From Streptomyces indicus (GTDB lineage Bacteria > Actinomycetota > Actinomycetes > Streptomycetales > Streptomycetaceae), in contig NZ_FNFF01000011.1 in assembly GCF_900100315.1 (NCBI RefSeq), positions 170,858 through 234,857 of the forward strand: a stretch of DNA of 64,000 bases, written 5' to 3'. Each line of letters opens with the position of its first letter. Within the stretch, counting starts at the first letter, position 1. Positions 15,105-23,831 of the stretch are shown here, in pieces. The notes below the pieces were generated by a model. That model searched no databases, was not told the origin of the DNA, and worked only from the letters and a program-made list of their open reading frames with translations. The position numbers were made by a program, and so were the translations under genes.

Positions 15105-15347
15105 ATGAAGCTCAGCCGACCCGTCTCCTGGTTCCTGCTCGCCTTCGGGGTGTGGTCGTGGATCATCTGGATCACTTTCGTCAAGAACCTGGTCAAGGAC
15201 GGAAGCGGTCTCGCGTTCGACGACGCCGGTGACCCGACCGGATACTTCTGGGTCCATCTGCTGCTCGCCGTGGTGTCCTTTGTCTTGGGGACGGTCGTCG
15301 GCGTCATCGGGTTGCGTGGCGTGCGGGCACTGCGCCGTACGTCATAG
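15105..15347 (+). CDS. SCO4848-like small membrane protein
   Basis: An 80-residue protein with two transmembrane helices: PVSWFLLAFGVWSWIIWITFV (residues 6-26) and a second near 50-70 (WVHLLLAVVSFVLGTVVGVIG), with a short polar loop between. This matches the family annotated as SCO4848 membrane protein, conserved in streptomycetes, with no known function. It lies between the divergent DD-carboxypeptidase and a metallophosphoesterase 112 bp downstream. The start at 15105 lacks a strong Shine-Dalgarno. A degenerate tandem repeat follows its stop. Confidence 0.82.
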   Translation: MKLSRPVSWFLLAFGVWSWIIWITFVKNLVKDGSGLAFDDAGDPTGYFWVHLLLAVVSFVLGTVVGVIGLRGVRALRRTS

Positions 15348-15407
15348 CCGTTCGGCGTGGCGGACTTTGCGCCGTATGTCATGACGGACTTCGCGCCGTA
15401 CGTGAGC
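15331..15407. repeat. Degenerate repeat at the end of the SCO4848-like gene
   Basis: GCGCCGTAYGTCAT recurs at 15332 (inside the gene end) and 15369, and GCGCCGTACGT at 15393. The last two copies are 24 bp apart within near-identical units beginning CGGACTT at 15361 and 15385. Confidence 0.7.
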
Positions 15408-15459
15408 GGGGCGCCTCAGTGGCCGGCCGGCCAGCGGTAAACGACAGGAAGCAGCAGCG

Positions 15460-16857
15460 GTGATCGTCCTCTTCGTCCTCGCGGGTCTCGCCGCCTTCTC
15501 CGCCCTGCTCGGGCTGCACTACTACCTGTGGCGCCGGCTCGTACGCGACACGACCACGCCGCGGTCGGCGGGACGCAAGGCCGGGACGGCCGTGATCGTC
15601 ACGGCGCTGGTGCTGATGGTGGGCGCGTTCGCGGGGGCGCGGGCCGGGCTGCCGTTCGGACTCCAGCAGGTGCTCGCCTGGCCCGGCTACCTGTGGATGG
15701 CGCTGTTCCTCTACCTGACGCTGTGGCTGCTGGCCGGCGAGGTGGTGCGGCCGCTGCTGCTGCGGTGGCTGCGGAAGCGGGATGCGGCGGCTGCGGGGGA
15801 GGGGGTGCCGTCGGTCGGGGAGCCGGCTGCGGTGGATCCTGCGCCGGCCGCGGTGGCCGCAGGCGGTTCCGGGGCTCAGGACGCAGGCGGCCAAGCGGCC
15901 CAGGAGGCACGCGGCCAAGCGGCCCAGGACGCAGGCGGCCAGGGGCCGTTGTCAGTGGGCGGCGATAGGGTTGAAGAGGGCTCGGCCCCCGGGAGGGAGG
16001 GGTCCGTCCGGGGTACCCCTGAGCGCCCCCACCCCTCCCGCCGCCTCTTCGTCTCCCGCATCGTCGGCGGAGCCGCGGCCGCCGCCGCGGTCGGGACCGT
16101 CGGGTTCGGTACGTACAACGTGCTGCGCGGACCGAAGCTCAAGCACATCACCGTGCCGCTCGCGAAGCTGCCGCGCGCCGCGCACGGCTTCCGTATCGCC
16201 GTCGTCAGCGACATCCACCTCGGACCGATCCTGGGCCGCGCGCACACGCAGCGCATCGTCGACACCATCAACTCCACGCAGGCCGACCTGGTCGCCGTCG
16301 TCGGCGACCTCGTCGACGGCAGCGTCGAGGACCTCGGCCCCGCCGCCGAACCGCTCGCGCAGCTCCGCTCGCGCCACGGCTCGTACTTCGTCACCGGCAA
16401 CCACGAGTACTTCTCGGGCGCCGCGCAGTGGGTGGACCACGTACGCGAACTCGGCCTGCACCCGCTGGAGAACGCCCGCGTCGAGATCGACGGCTTCGAC
16501 CTTGCGGGCGTGAATGACGTGGCCGGCGAGAGCGAGGGCCAGGGCCCCGACTTCGTGAAGGCGCTCGGCGACCGCGACCGCTCGCGCGCCTCGGTCCTCC
16601 TCGCGCACCAGCCCGTGGTCATCCACGACGCGGTCGAACACGGAGTGGACCTCCAGCTTTCCGGCCACACCCACGGTGGCCAGATGTGGCCGGGCAATCT
16701 CATCGCCGACCTCGCCAACCCCACCCTCGCCGGCCTGGAACGCTACGGCGACACGCAGCTGTTCGTGTCGCGCGGCGCCGGGGCGTGGGGGCCGCCGGTG
16801 CGGGTCGGGGCCCCGTCGGACATCACCGTGGTGACGCTCGCCTCCCGGCAGGCGTGA
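15460..16857 (+). CDS. Membrane-anchored metallophosphoesterase
   Basis: A 465-residue protein with an N-terminal membrane region of three hydrophobic helices (residues 2-25, 45-65, 75-100), a low-complexity Ala/Gly/Gln linker with repeated GGQAAQ/RGQAAQ units (about 130-165), a fourth hydrophobic segment (IVGGAAAAAAVGTVGFGTYN) and a calcineurin-like phosphoesterase domain. Metal ligands are visible: VVSDIHLGP, VGDLVDG, TGNHEYFSG, LLAHQP and LSGHTHGGQMWP. The layout is that of YkuE/YaeI-type envelope phosphoesterases acting on lipid phosphates, but the substrate is unproven. The GTG at 15460 has AGGAAGCAGCAG upstream. Confidence 0.9.
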   Translation: MIVLFVLAGLAAFSALLGLHYYLWRRLVRDTTTPRSAGRKAGTAVIVTALVLMVGAFAGARAGLPFGLQQVLAWPGYLWMALFLYLTLWLLAGEVVRPLLLRWLRKRDAAAAGEGVPSVGEPAAVDPAPAAVAAGGSGAQDAGGQAAQEARGQAAQDAGGQGPLSVGGDRVEEGSAPGREGSVRGTPERPHPSRRLFVSRIVGGAAAAAAVGTVGFGTYNVLRGPKLKHITVPLAKLPRAAHGFRIAVVSDIHLGPILGRAHTQRIVDTINSTQADLVAVVGDLVDGSVEDLGPAAEPLAQLRSRHGSYFVTGNHEYFSGAAQWVDHVRELGLHPLENARVEIDGFDLAGVNDVAGESEGQGPDFVKALGDRDRSRASVLLAHQPVVIHDAVEHGVDLQLSGHTHGGQMWPGNLIADLANPTLAGLERYGDTQLFVSRGAGAWGPPVRVGAPSDITVVTLASRQA

Positions 16858-17114
16858 GACGGGAGCCCTCGGGCACGGGCTGCCGAGGGTGGGTTTTCGG
16901 CCGGGTCGGGGCGCGCCGATGCGCCGCGCTTGGCCGGAACCGTACGACTTGAGCGGGCGACTTGGGCGGCTTCTGCCGCTCTGCCCGCACCCAGTGGCAT
17001 AGGCCCCATGGCCGAAAGGGGCCGCCGCCTCCGCGGACCGGTGACAACTGCCGCTCCGGCAGCGCAGCATCTTGTGCGAATCCCGTGCGTGCGGGGTGTC
17101 CGGAGGTGAAGAAC

Positions 17115-17546
17115 GTGTTGCGGCGCCATGCGTTCCGCTTGCCCCGGCACCCCGCGTCCGTGGGCCTCGCACGGCTGCGCGTCCGTGAACACCTCGCGGC
17201 CTGGGGGCACACCGGCGAGACCGGCGCGGTGGCCGACACGGTGCTCCTCGTGTCGGAACTCGCGACGAACGCGGTCCGCCACGGGCCGGTCCTTGAGCGG
17301 GAGTTCGAGGTTGCGGTGACAGTGCTCGCGGACGGCTGCTGCCTGATCGAGGTCTCGGACGAGTCCTCTGCGGAACCGATCCTGCGCCATGACCCGGGCC
17401 CCTTCGCCGAACACGGCCGCGGCATCCGCCTGGTGGACGCGGTGGCCGAGACCTGGGGCGTGTGGCAGCGCGGGCGGTACGGGAAGACGGTGTGGGCGCT
17501 GGTGGGCACGGAGCGAAGACAGCCCGGTGAGAACACAGCCAGTTAG
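17115..17546 (+). CDS. Anti-sigma-type ATP-binding protein (HATPase_c_2)
   Basis: A 143-residue protein of the RsbW/SpoIIAB-like ATPase family. The N-box is SELATNAVRHGP near residue 52; the G1 box is DESS; the ATP-lid glycine motif is HGRGIRLVDAVAETWG near 100. Streptomycetes have dozens of these as putative anti-sigma or signalling kinases; no sigma target is adjacent. The GTG at 17115 has GGAGG 8 nt upstream, which favours it over the GTG at 17106. The upstream 257 bp (16858-17114) holds no recognisable element apart from a promoter that must exist. Its stop overlaps the convergent histidine-kinase gene by 4 bp within a 15-bp repeat. Confidence 0.85.
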   Translation: MLRRHAFRLPRHPASVGLARLRVREHLAAWGHTGETGAVADTVLLVSELATNAVRHGPVLEREFEVAVTVLADGCCLIEVSDESSAEPILRHDPGPFAEHGRGIRLVDAVAETWGVWQRGRYGKTVWALVGTERRQPGENTAS

Positions 17547-17560
17547 AACACAGCCCGGCG
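17514..17560. repeat. About 15-bp tandem repeat at convergent gene ends
   Basis: ACAGCC-containing units recur at about 15-bp spacing (AGAACACAGCC at 17530 and 17545, a diverged AAGACAGCC just upstream). The repeat carries the stop codons of both the ATPase gene (17546) and the histidine kinase gene (17543). Confidence 0.6.
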
Positions 17561-19117
17561 AGGCGGTTGTTCGGGCGCCTGGGCAGACCTTCGGGCGGCC
17601 GGGAGCTCCACCCGTACCGAAAGCCCTTCCCCCGGCGCCGTGTCCACCGTGACCTCTCCGCCGTGTGCCGCCACCACGCCCTGGACGATCGCCATCCCGA
17701 GCCCGCTCCCCGCGCCGCCGCCCGCGCGGAAGAAGCGGTCGAAGATACGGGCGGCGTCCTCCGCGGGCAGGCCGGGGCCCTCGTCCGTGACCGTGAGCAG
17801 GACGCGGTCTCCGGTGCGGGTCACCGAGATGTGCACCGCCGCCGAACCGGGCGTGTGGATACGGACGTTCGCCAGCAGATTGCCCGCCACCTGCCGCAGC
17901 CCCGACTCGTCGGCGCGGACCAGGAGCGGGCCGTCGGCCGACACGCGGACCGGGCGGTCCGGCTCCTGCACCCGCAGGTCTTCGGCCGCCTCGCGGGCGA
18001 GCCGGCTCAGGTCGACCTCCTGGAAGACCAGTTCGGCCTGCTGGTCGAGACGGGCCAGGGTGAGGAGTTCGTCGACGAGGCGGGCCATGCGGTCCGTCTC
18101 CGCGCGCACCCGCTGTCCCGCGCGGTCCCGGTCGGCCTGTTCGCGCAGCATCCCCTTGTCGTAGAGCTGGAGGTAGCCGCGGATCGCCGCGAGCGGGGTG
18201 CGCAGTTCGTGGGAGGCGTCGGCGACGAAGCGGCGCAGCTGGGCCGCGCTGCGCTCACGGGTCTCGAAGGCGGATTCGACCTGGTGGAGCATGGAGTTGA
18301 GGGCCAGGCGGAGCTGTTCGATCTCGAGTACGGGGTCCTTGCGGGCCGGGACGCGCTGCGTGAGGTCGCCCTCCGCGATGGCCGACGCGGTCTCCACCAT
18401 GTCCTCCAGGGGGCGCAGGCGGTGGCGCGCCCCCATGAGGGTGAGGACCCCGAGGAGCACCAACAGGCCTGCCCCCACGCCCAGATCGACCTTCAGGCTC
18501 TTGGCCATGCCGTCCCGTACCGCCTCGACGGACGTGGCCATCACCACCACCGTGCCGTCGCCGAGGCGCGCGCCCACGGCCCGGAAGGTGTCGCCGCCGA
18601 AGTGCACGTCCGTGATCGCGTCGGTGGCCGCGAGGGCGCGCGGATCGTCCACTTCCGCGGCCAGCTCGCGCTGCCGTGCGGTGGGCGGGATGCCCGCGAA
18701 GGTCACGGGCCGCCCCTCGCCGTCCACCGCGACGAACACCGTCTCCGGGCGCGGCAGCGTGCCGGCCGCGTCCGCGAGCAGCAGGTCGTCGCGGAGTGAG
18801 CCGATCGCGCTGAGCGCGTCGATCTGCGCGCGTGTGAAGCCGGTGTTCTCCAGGGCGGTGCGCGAGGAGACGAGTTCGGAGTCGATGCGGTCGAGGAGGT
18901 AGTGCCGCATCGAGGTGATGGTCACCGCCGTCGCGACCACGATGCCGAGGGCGAGGATGACGACGTTCATCACGGTGAGTTTGGCGCGCAGGGTCGCGAG
19001 CCCGTGGTGACGCCTACGGTGCGGCCGGTCCCGACCCGGCCACCGGCCCCGCCCCGGCAACCGGCCCCGCCCGTGCGGCCGGACGCCCAGGAACAGCCCC
19101 CGCAGCTCGCGCCTCAC
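17543..19117 (-). CDS. Sensor histidine kinase (HAMP-HisKA-HATPase)
   Basis: A 524-residue membrane sensor kinase. After a basic N-terminus of about 55 residues come TM1 (MNVVILALGIVVATAVTITS), an extracytoplasmic sensor of about 130 residues, TM2 (DLGVGAGLLVLLGVLTL), HAMP, a HisKA H-box ADASHELRTPLAAIRGYLQ and an ATPase domain with N box NLLANVRIHTPG, DEGPGLP and SGLGMAIVQG. The GTG at 19117 overlaps the response-regulator stop in GTGA, so the pair is coupled. This is OmpR/PhoR-type architecture related to the TrcS/PrrB group. The Arg/Gly-rich stretch before TM1 is unusual; a downstream start near TM1 is an alternative. Confidence 0.9.
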   Translation of the reverse strand: MRRELRGLFLGVRPHGRGRLPGRGRWPGRDRPHRRRHHGLATLRAKLTVMNVVILALGIVVATAVTITSMRHYLLDRIDSELVSSRTALENTGFTRAQIDALSAIGSLRDDLLLADAAGTLPRPETVFVAVDGEGRPVTFAGIPPTARQRELAAEVDDPRALAATDAITDVHFGGDTFRAVGARLGDGTVVVMATSVEAVRDGMAKSLKVDLGVGAGLLVLLGVLTLMGARHRLRPLEDMVETASAIAEGDLTQRVPARKDPVLEIEQLRLALNSMLHQVESAFETRERSAAQLRRFVADASHELRTPLAAIRGYLQLYDKGMLREQADRDRAGQRVRAETDRMARLVDELLTLARLDQQAELVFQEVDLSRLAREAAEDLRVQEPDRPVRVSADGPLLVRADESGLRQVAGNLLANVRIHTPGSAAVHISVTRTGDRVLLTVTDEGPGLPAEDAARIFDRFFRAGGGAGSGLGMAIVQGVVAAHGGEVTVDTAPGEGLSVRVELPAARRSAQAPEQPPRRAVF

Positions 19118-19839
19118 GCGGCCGCCAGGCCGTAGCCGACGCCTCGCCGCGTGGTGATCAGCGACGGGCCGAGCGGGGCGAGCTTGCGCCGCAGGTAGCT
19201 GATGTAGGTCTCGACGACGGTGGACTCGGCCTGGTGCTCGTACTGCCATACGTGGCGCAGGAGTTGCTCCTTGGGCACGATCCGGCCGCCGTTGCGGACC
19301 AGGAAGCGCAGCAGCGCGTACTCGGTCGGGGTCAGCTGCACCTCGACGCGCGGGCCGTCGGGGCGGTCCGCGCGGCGCACGGTGTACGTGGTCTCGTCCA
19401 GCTCCAGATTCCCGTACGTGAGCGGCGGGCGGGCCGGCAGCACGTCGGCCGGCCGGGTGCGGCGCAGCACCGCGGTGATCCGGGCCACCACCTCGTCGAT
19501 GTGGAACGGCTTGGTGATGTAGTCGTCACCGAAGCCGAGCGCCCCGACGATCTCGGCGGGGGCGTCGCGCGCGGTCACGAACACCACGGCCGTCTCCGGG
19601 TGCCCGTCACGCAGCTCCCGCCCGAAGGCCCGCCCGTCCCCGTCCGGCAGCATCACGTCGAGCAGCACCGCGTCGAACCGCCGCTCGGCGACCCGGGCGC
19701 GGGCCTGCAGCAGACAGCTCGCCCACACCACCTCGAACCCGTGGTAGCGCAGGGCGATCGCGAGCACGTCCGCTATGGAGGGTTCGTCCTCGACCACGAG
19801 TACGACCGCTCCCTTGCCCACTTCCTCCCCGGCGTTCAT
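19114..19839 (-). CDS. OmpR-family response regulator
   Basis: A 241-residue two-component regulator. The receiver domain (residues 12-125) has the acidic pair VEDEPS, the phosphoacceptor Asp in VLLDVMLPDGDG, the Thr in VFVTARD and the Lys in YITKPFH. The C-terminal winged helix (about 145-240) shows VQLTPTEYALLRFLVRNGGRIVPKEQLLRHVW (listed in parts) and the wing TTRRGVGYGLA. It is the first gene of a regulator-kinase operon with a 4-bp GTGA overlap. The MMPL transporter gene 185 bp away is divergent and a plausible target (inference). Confidence 0.93.
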   Translation of the reverse strand: MNAGEEVGKGAVVLVVEDEPSIADVLAIALRYHGFEVVWASCLLQARARVAERRFDAVLLDVMLPDGDGRAFGRELRDGHPETAVVFVTARDAPAEIVGALGFGDDYITKPFHIDEVVARITAVLRRTRPADVLPARPPLTYGNLELDETTYTVRRADRPDGPRVEVQLTPTEYALLRFLVRNGGRIVPKEQLLRHVWQYEHQAESTVVETYISYLRRKLAPLGPSLITTRRGVGYGLAAA

Positions 19840-20024
19840 GACCTGAGTATCGCCCGGCTCGTTGAACGGGGGACCGGGCGGAGCCTTGGAGTTCCTTGAG
19901 AGTCATGGCCGCGACACACCACGTACGCGCGCCGGACGGGATTCTGAAGTCCACGCTCAGGGGGACGACCAGCATCCGATACGGACCGGTTCGGGCCGTA
20001 CCGACCGATGAAGGGGCAGGAATC

Positions 20025-22532
20025 GTGGCTGCATTGGCACGGTGGTGCTATCGGCACCGCCTGGTCGTCCTCGTGCTGTGGGTGGGGGCGTTGCTCGGCG
20101 TCGGCGCCGCGGGAGCGCGGGCCGGCACGGACTACGCGAACGTCTTCAGCCTGCCGGACACCGACTCCAAGCGCGCGTACGACCTGATGACCGAGGCCTT
20201 CCCGAAGAGCGCGGGCGACACCGACACCGTGGTGTGGAAGGTCGACGAGGGCTCCGTGCGCGACGACGGCGTACGGCAGCGGCTCGAGCCCGCGCTGCAG
20301 GCGATCGGCGCGATGGAGGGCGTGGGCGAGGTCTCCTCTCCCTATACGGAGCAGGGCGGCGCGCAGATCAGCCGCGACGGGCGCACCGCCTACGCCCAGG
20401 TGACCTTCACCGAGCAGGCCAACGCGGTCCCGAAGGCGCTCGTCGAGGACGTCGTCGACACCGCGCAGGACGCCGCACGAGACGGCCTCCAGGTGGAGCT
20501 CGGCGGCCAGGCCATCACCCGCATCCAGGAGCCGCCGACCGGGCTCGCCGAGATGGTGGGCATCGCGGCCGCCGCGATCGTGCTGTTCCTCGCCTTCGGC
20601 TCGCTCTTCGCGATGCTGCTTCCCATCCTCACGGCCGTCTTCGGCGTGGGCCTCGGGATGATGGGCACCTCGCTGCTCAGCCACGTCACCGACGTGCCCG
20701 AAGTCGCCCCGCTGCTCGGCTCGTTGATCGGGCTCGGCGTCGGCATCGACTACGCGCTGTTCATCGTGACCCGGCACCGCCGCGGCATCCAGCGCGGCCT
20801 CGACCCCGAGGAGTCGGCGGTCCTCGCGCTCAACACCTCGGGCCGCGCGGTCCTGTTCGCGGGCGGCACGGTGTGCATCGCGCTCGCCGGGATGCTCGTG
20901 ATGAACATGCGCTTCCTCGACGGCGTGGTCCTCGGCACCTCCCTGACCGTGGTGCTCAGCGTGCTCGCCGCGATCACGCTGCTGCCCGCGATGCTCGGTG
21001 TGCTCGGCCCGCGCGTGCTCAGCCGGCGCCAGCGCCGCAAGCTGGCCGCGGAGGGCCCGGACTCGGACGAGGCGACCGGGGCGGCCGCCCGCTGGTCCGG
21101 GTTCGTGCAGAAGCGCCCGCGCTCGATCGCGTTCCTCGCCGTCGTGGTCATGGCGGCGCTCGCGATCCCGGTCCTGTCGCTGCGTCTGGGCGCCACCGAC
21201 CAGGGCAACCACCAGGAGTCGACGACGACCCGGCAGGCGTACGACCTGCTGGCGGAAGGTTTCGGCCCGGGGTTCAACGGGCCGCTGCAGCTGGTCAGTC
21301 AGGGCGGCGACGAGGGGCTGCTCGCCCGCGTGCAGTCGGCGGAGGGCGTCGCGGCCGCGGTGCAGATGCCCGTGCCGCCCGGCTCCGACGTCTCCGTCAT
21401 CCAGGTCGTCCCCACCGCCTCACCGCAGTCCGTCGAGACCGACGAGCTGATCGACCGGCTGCGCGACGAGGTGATCCCGGCGGCCGGGACACAGACCCAT
21501 GTGGGCGGTGTGACCGCGGTCTTCAAGGACTTCGCGGCGGTCACCGGCGAACGCCTCCCGCTCTTCGTGGGCGCGATCATCGGCCTCGGCTTCCTGCTCC
21601 TGCTGATCGCCTTCCGCTCGCTCGTGGTGCCGCTCACCGCGGCGGTGATGAACCTCGTCGCGGCCGCGGCCTCCTTCGGCGTACTCGTCGCGATCTTCCA
21701 GTGGGGCTGGGGCGCGGAGGCGCTCGGCCTCGGCAAGGAGGGCCCGATCACGGCCTTCCTGCCGGTCATCATGCTGTCCCTGCTCTTCGGCCTGTCCATG
21801 GACTACCAGGTGTTCCTGGTCAGTCGGATGCACGAGGAATGGGTGCATACGAAGGACAACGCGCGGGCGGTGCGGGTCGGCCTCGCCGAGACGAGCCGGG
21901 TCATCAACTCCGCGGCCCTGATCATGATCTGCGTGTTCTCGGCGTTCGTCCTCAGCGGCGACATGGAGGGCGCGATGGCGGGCATCGGGCGCGCGGCGGC
22001 GGTCGCGCTCGACGCGTTCATCCTGCGCACGGCGCTCGTCCCGGCCGCGATGCATCTGCTCGGGCGGTCCAACTGGTGGCTGCCGGCCTGGCTGGAGAAG
22101 CGGCTGCCGCACTTGGCGGTGGAGCCGAAGGAGGATCTGCCGGCCGCCGCCGTGGCCAAGGCGCCGGCCTACGCCGCAGCCGGTGACCCGGCCTCCGCGC
22201 AGTCCCCCGAGGCCGATGTGCCGGCCCAGCGCACCGAGGCGGCCGGGCACGGCGGCGCCTCCGCCGTCCACGGCTTCCTGCGCACCCCCGGTGGCGAGCC
22301 CGTCGCGGACGCCGTGCTCACGCTCGTCTCGCGCGGCGGCCGCCAGCTGGACCGCGTGGGCTCGCTGGCCGACGGCTCGTACATCCTGGCCGCACCGGGC
22401 CCCGGCTCCTACCTCCTCGCGGTCTCGGCGGCCGGGTTCGCCCCGCGGGCGCGGCACGTGATGATCGGTGCGGAACCTCTGGTGTACGACGTGGAGTTGG
22501 CCTCGGAGGAAGAGGTGGACGCGTTCAAGTGA
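20025..22532 (+). CDS. MMPL/RND-family transporter with C-terminal carboxypeptidase-regulatory-like domain
   Basis: An 835-residue transporter. Two MMPL halves each have an extracytoplasmic loop and helix bundle: the first near residues 8-330 (LVVLVLWVGALLGVG; LIGLGVGIDYALFIVTRHR), the second near 375-700 (LLFGLSMDYQVFLVSRMHEEW). GxDYALF/SMDYQVF are the conserved proton-relay regions. Residues about 745-835 form an extra domain, AVHGFLRTPGGEPVADAVLTL through GSYILAAPGPGSYLLAVSAAGF, typical of transthyretin-like carboxypeptidase regulatory domains. MMPL proteins export lipids, siderophores or drugs. The GTG at 20025 has GGGGCAGGA upstream; an in-frame ATG at 19896 is less likely. It overlaps the MFS gene end by 8 bp. 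Confidence 0.88.
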   Translation: MAALARWCYRHRLVVLVLWVGALLGVGAAGARAGTDYANVFSLPDTDSKRAYDLMTEAFPKSAGDTDTVVWKVDEGSVRDDGVRQRLEPALQAIGAMEGVGEVSSPYTEQGGAQISRDGRTAYAQVTFTEQANAVPKALVEDVVDTAQDAARDGLQVELGGQAITRIQEPPTGLAEMVGIAAAAIVLFLAFGSLFAMLLPILTAVFGVGLGMMGTSLLSHVTDVPEVAPLLGSLIGLGVGIDYALFIVTRHRRGIQRGLDPEESAVLALNTSGRAVLFAGGTVCIALAGMLVMNMRFLDGVVLGTSLTVVLSVLAAITLLPAMLGVLGPRVLSRRQRRKLAAEGPDSDEATGAAARWSGFVQKRPRSIAFLAVVVMAALAIPVLSLRLGATDQGNHQESTTTRQAYDLLAEGFGPGFNGPLQLVSQGGDEGLLARVQSAEGVAAAVQMPVPPGSDVSVIQVVPTASPQSVETDELIDRLRDEVIPAAGTQTHVGGVTAVFKDFAAVTGERLPLFVGAIIGLGFLLLLIAFRSLVVPLTAAVMNLVAAAASFGVLVAIFQWGWGAEALGLGKEGPITAFLPVIMLSLLFGLSMDYQVFLVSRMHEEWVHTKDNARAVRVGLAETSRVINSAALIMICVFSAFVLSGDMEGAMAGIGRAAAVALDAFILRTALVPAAMHLLGRSNWWLPAWLEKRLPHLAVEPKEDLPAAAVAKAPAYAAAGDPASAQSPEADVPAQRTEAAGHGGASAVHGFLRTPGGEPVADAVLTLVSRGGRQLDRVGSLADGSYILAAPGPGSYLLAVSAAGFAPRARHVMIGAEPLVYDVELASEEEVDAFK

Positions 22533-23751
22533 CCGGTTCGGCCACCGGTGCGCGCTCCGGCGTACGGGCACGGAAATCCCGTACGCCGGGCACCAGCGCC
22601 GTCCCCGCACACGCCACCGCCACCACACCCGCCGCGATCCACAGCGGCGCGTCGGCGCCCCACAGGCCCGCGGCGAGCGGGGCGAGGGCGTAGCCGAGGG
22701 GCATCGCGCCGAGCGAGAGCAGCCAGTCGTACGAGACCACGCGGGCCAGCGCGTGCGGTGGGATCGCCTGCTGCACGGCCGTCTCCCAGACCGGCGAGAG
22801 GAACCCGAGCCCGGCCTGCGCGATCCCGTACGCGCCGATGACCAGCGGTGCGGGAGCGCCGGCCGCGAACAGGCCGAGCGGCAGGGCATACGTGGCCAGG
22901 CCCAGGTTGGCCGTGAGGATCGGCCGCCGGGGCCTGGCCCGCGCGGCCAGCAGCGAGCCGAGCAGCAGGCCCGCGGCACCGACTTGGAGCAGCACCACCC
23001 AGGCCGTCTCGCCGCCGAACTCCCGTACCGCGAGGGCGGGTCCGATGGTCATGAGCACCGCCGCGGCCCCGTTCCACGCGGAGTGCCCGACGAGGCTCAC
23101 CCAGTACCAGTCGCGGCTGCGCACCTCACGCCAGCCGGCGACGAGGTCGGCGCGCAGCGCACGGCGCTCCACCGGGACTTTCCGTACGCGCGTGCAGGCC
23201 AGGAGCAGCGCGCTGACGGCGAAGGAGACGCCGTCGAGCAGGAAGGCGAGCCCGGGGCCCGCGAGGTACACGAGGAGCCCGGCCAGTGCGGGGCCGCCGA
23301 ACCGCGCCGAGCTGTGCACGATGCCCAACGCGGCGTTGGCCCGGTGCAGTTGGTCCGGCTCGACCGTGCCTGTGGTCAGGGGCGCCACGGTCGGCAGCGC
23401 GAACGCGGACGCAGCGCCGCCGATCGCCTCGGCCACGGCGATCTGCCACAACTGCGGGTCCCCGGCGAGCAGTTCGACCGCGACGAACAGCTGGCTCGCG
23501 GCCCGCACGCCGTCGGTGGTCAGCGCGACGGTCCGGGCGTGGAACCAGTCGCCCGCCACGCCGCCGAACGGCAGCAGCACCAGCTTGGGCACCATGGCGC
23601 AGGCCAGCACGAGCGCCATCGCGGAGGGGGAGCTGCTGATCTCCAGGACGGCGAGGGCCAGGGCGGCGGGGATGACCGCGTCTCCGATCAGGGAGAGGGA
23701 GCGGCCGACGAAGAACAGACGGAAGTTGAGGGTGCGCAGAGGATGCGGCAT
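22525..23751 (-). CDS. MFS transporter (MFS_3/EntS-like)
   Basis: A 408-residue major facilitator with about 11-12 hydrophobic segments. It begins LRTLNFRLFFVGRSLSLIGDAV, the N-terminal signature of the MFS_3/EntS/MdfA-related group, and has PFGGVAGDWFHAR as loop 2-3. Substrates of this group include siderophores, macrolides and other small molecules. It is divergent from a MarR regulator, with three candidate operators between them, so induction by its substrate through MarR is likely. The ATG at 23751 was chosen; a TTG at 23760 is in frame. Its 3' end overlaps the convergent MMPL gene by 8 bp. Confidence 0.9.
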   Translation of the reverse strand: MPHPLRTLNFRLFFVGRSLSLIGDAVIPAALALAVLEISSSPSAMALVLACAMVPKLVLLPFGGVAGDWFHARTVALTTDGVRAASQLFVAVELLAGDPQLWQIAVAEAIGGAASAFALPTVAPLTTGTVEPDQLHRANAALGIVHSSARFGGPALAGLLVYLAGPGLAFLLDGVSFAVSALLLACTRVRKVPVERRALRADLVAGWREVRSRDWYWVSLVGHSAWNGAAAVLMTIGPALAVREFGGETAWVVLLQVGAAGLLLGSLLAARARPRRPILTANLGLATYALPLGLFAAGAPAPLVIGAYGIAQAGLGFLSPVWETAVQQAIPPHALARVVSYDWLLSLGAMPLGYALAPLAAGLWGADAPLWIAAGVVAVACAGTALVPGVRDFRARTPERAPVAEPVT

Positions 23752-23765
23752 GCACCGCAATGTAT

Positions 23766-23807
23766 TTCGGTAACGAAGTATTCGTCAACGAAATATTTGG
23801 TACCGAA
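23766..23807. promoter_or_regulatory. Three phased pseudo-palindromic MarR operators
   Basis: TTCGGTAACGAA (23766-23777), TTCGTCAACGAA (23781-23792) and TTTGGTACCGAA (23796-23807) are spaced exactly 15 bp apart in the intergenic region between the MFS and MarR genes. TTCG-N4-CGAA half-sites suit a MarR dimer. They occupy the only place where both divergent promoters can lie. Confidence 0.75.
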
Positions 23808-23831
23808 CGGTGAGGGCGTACGCTGTGCGCC

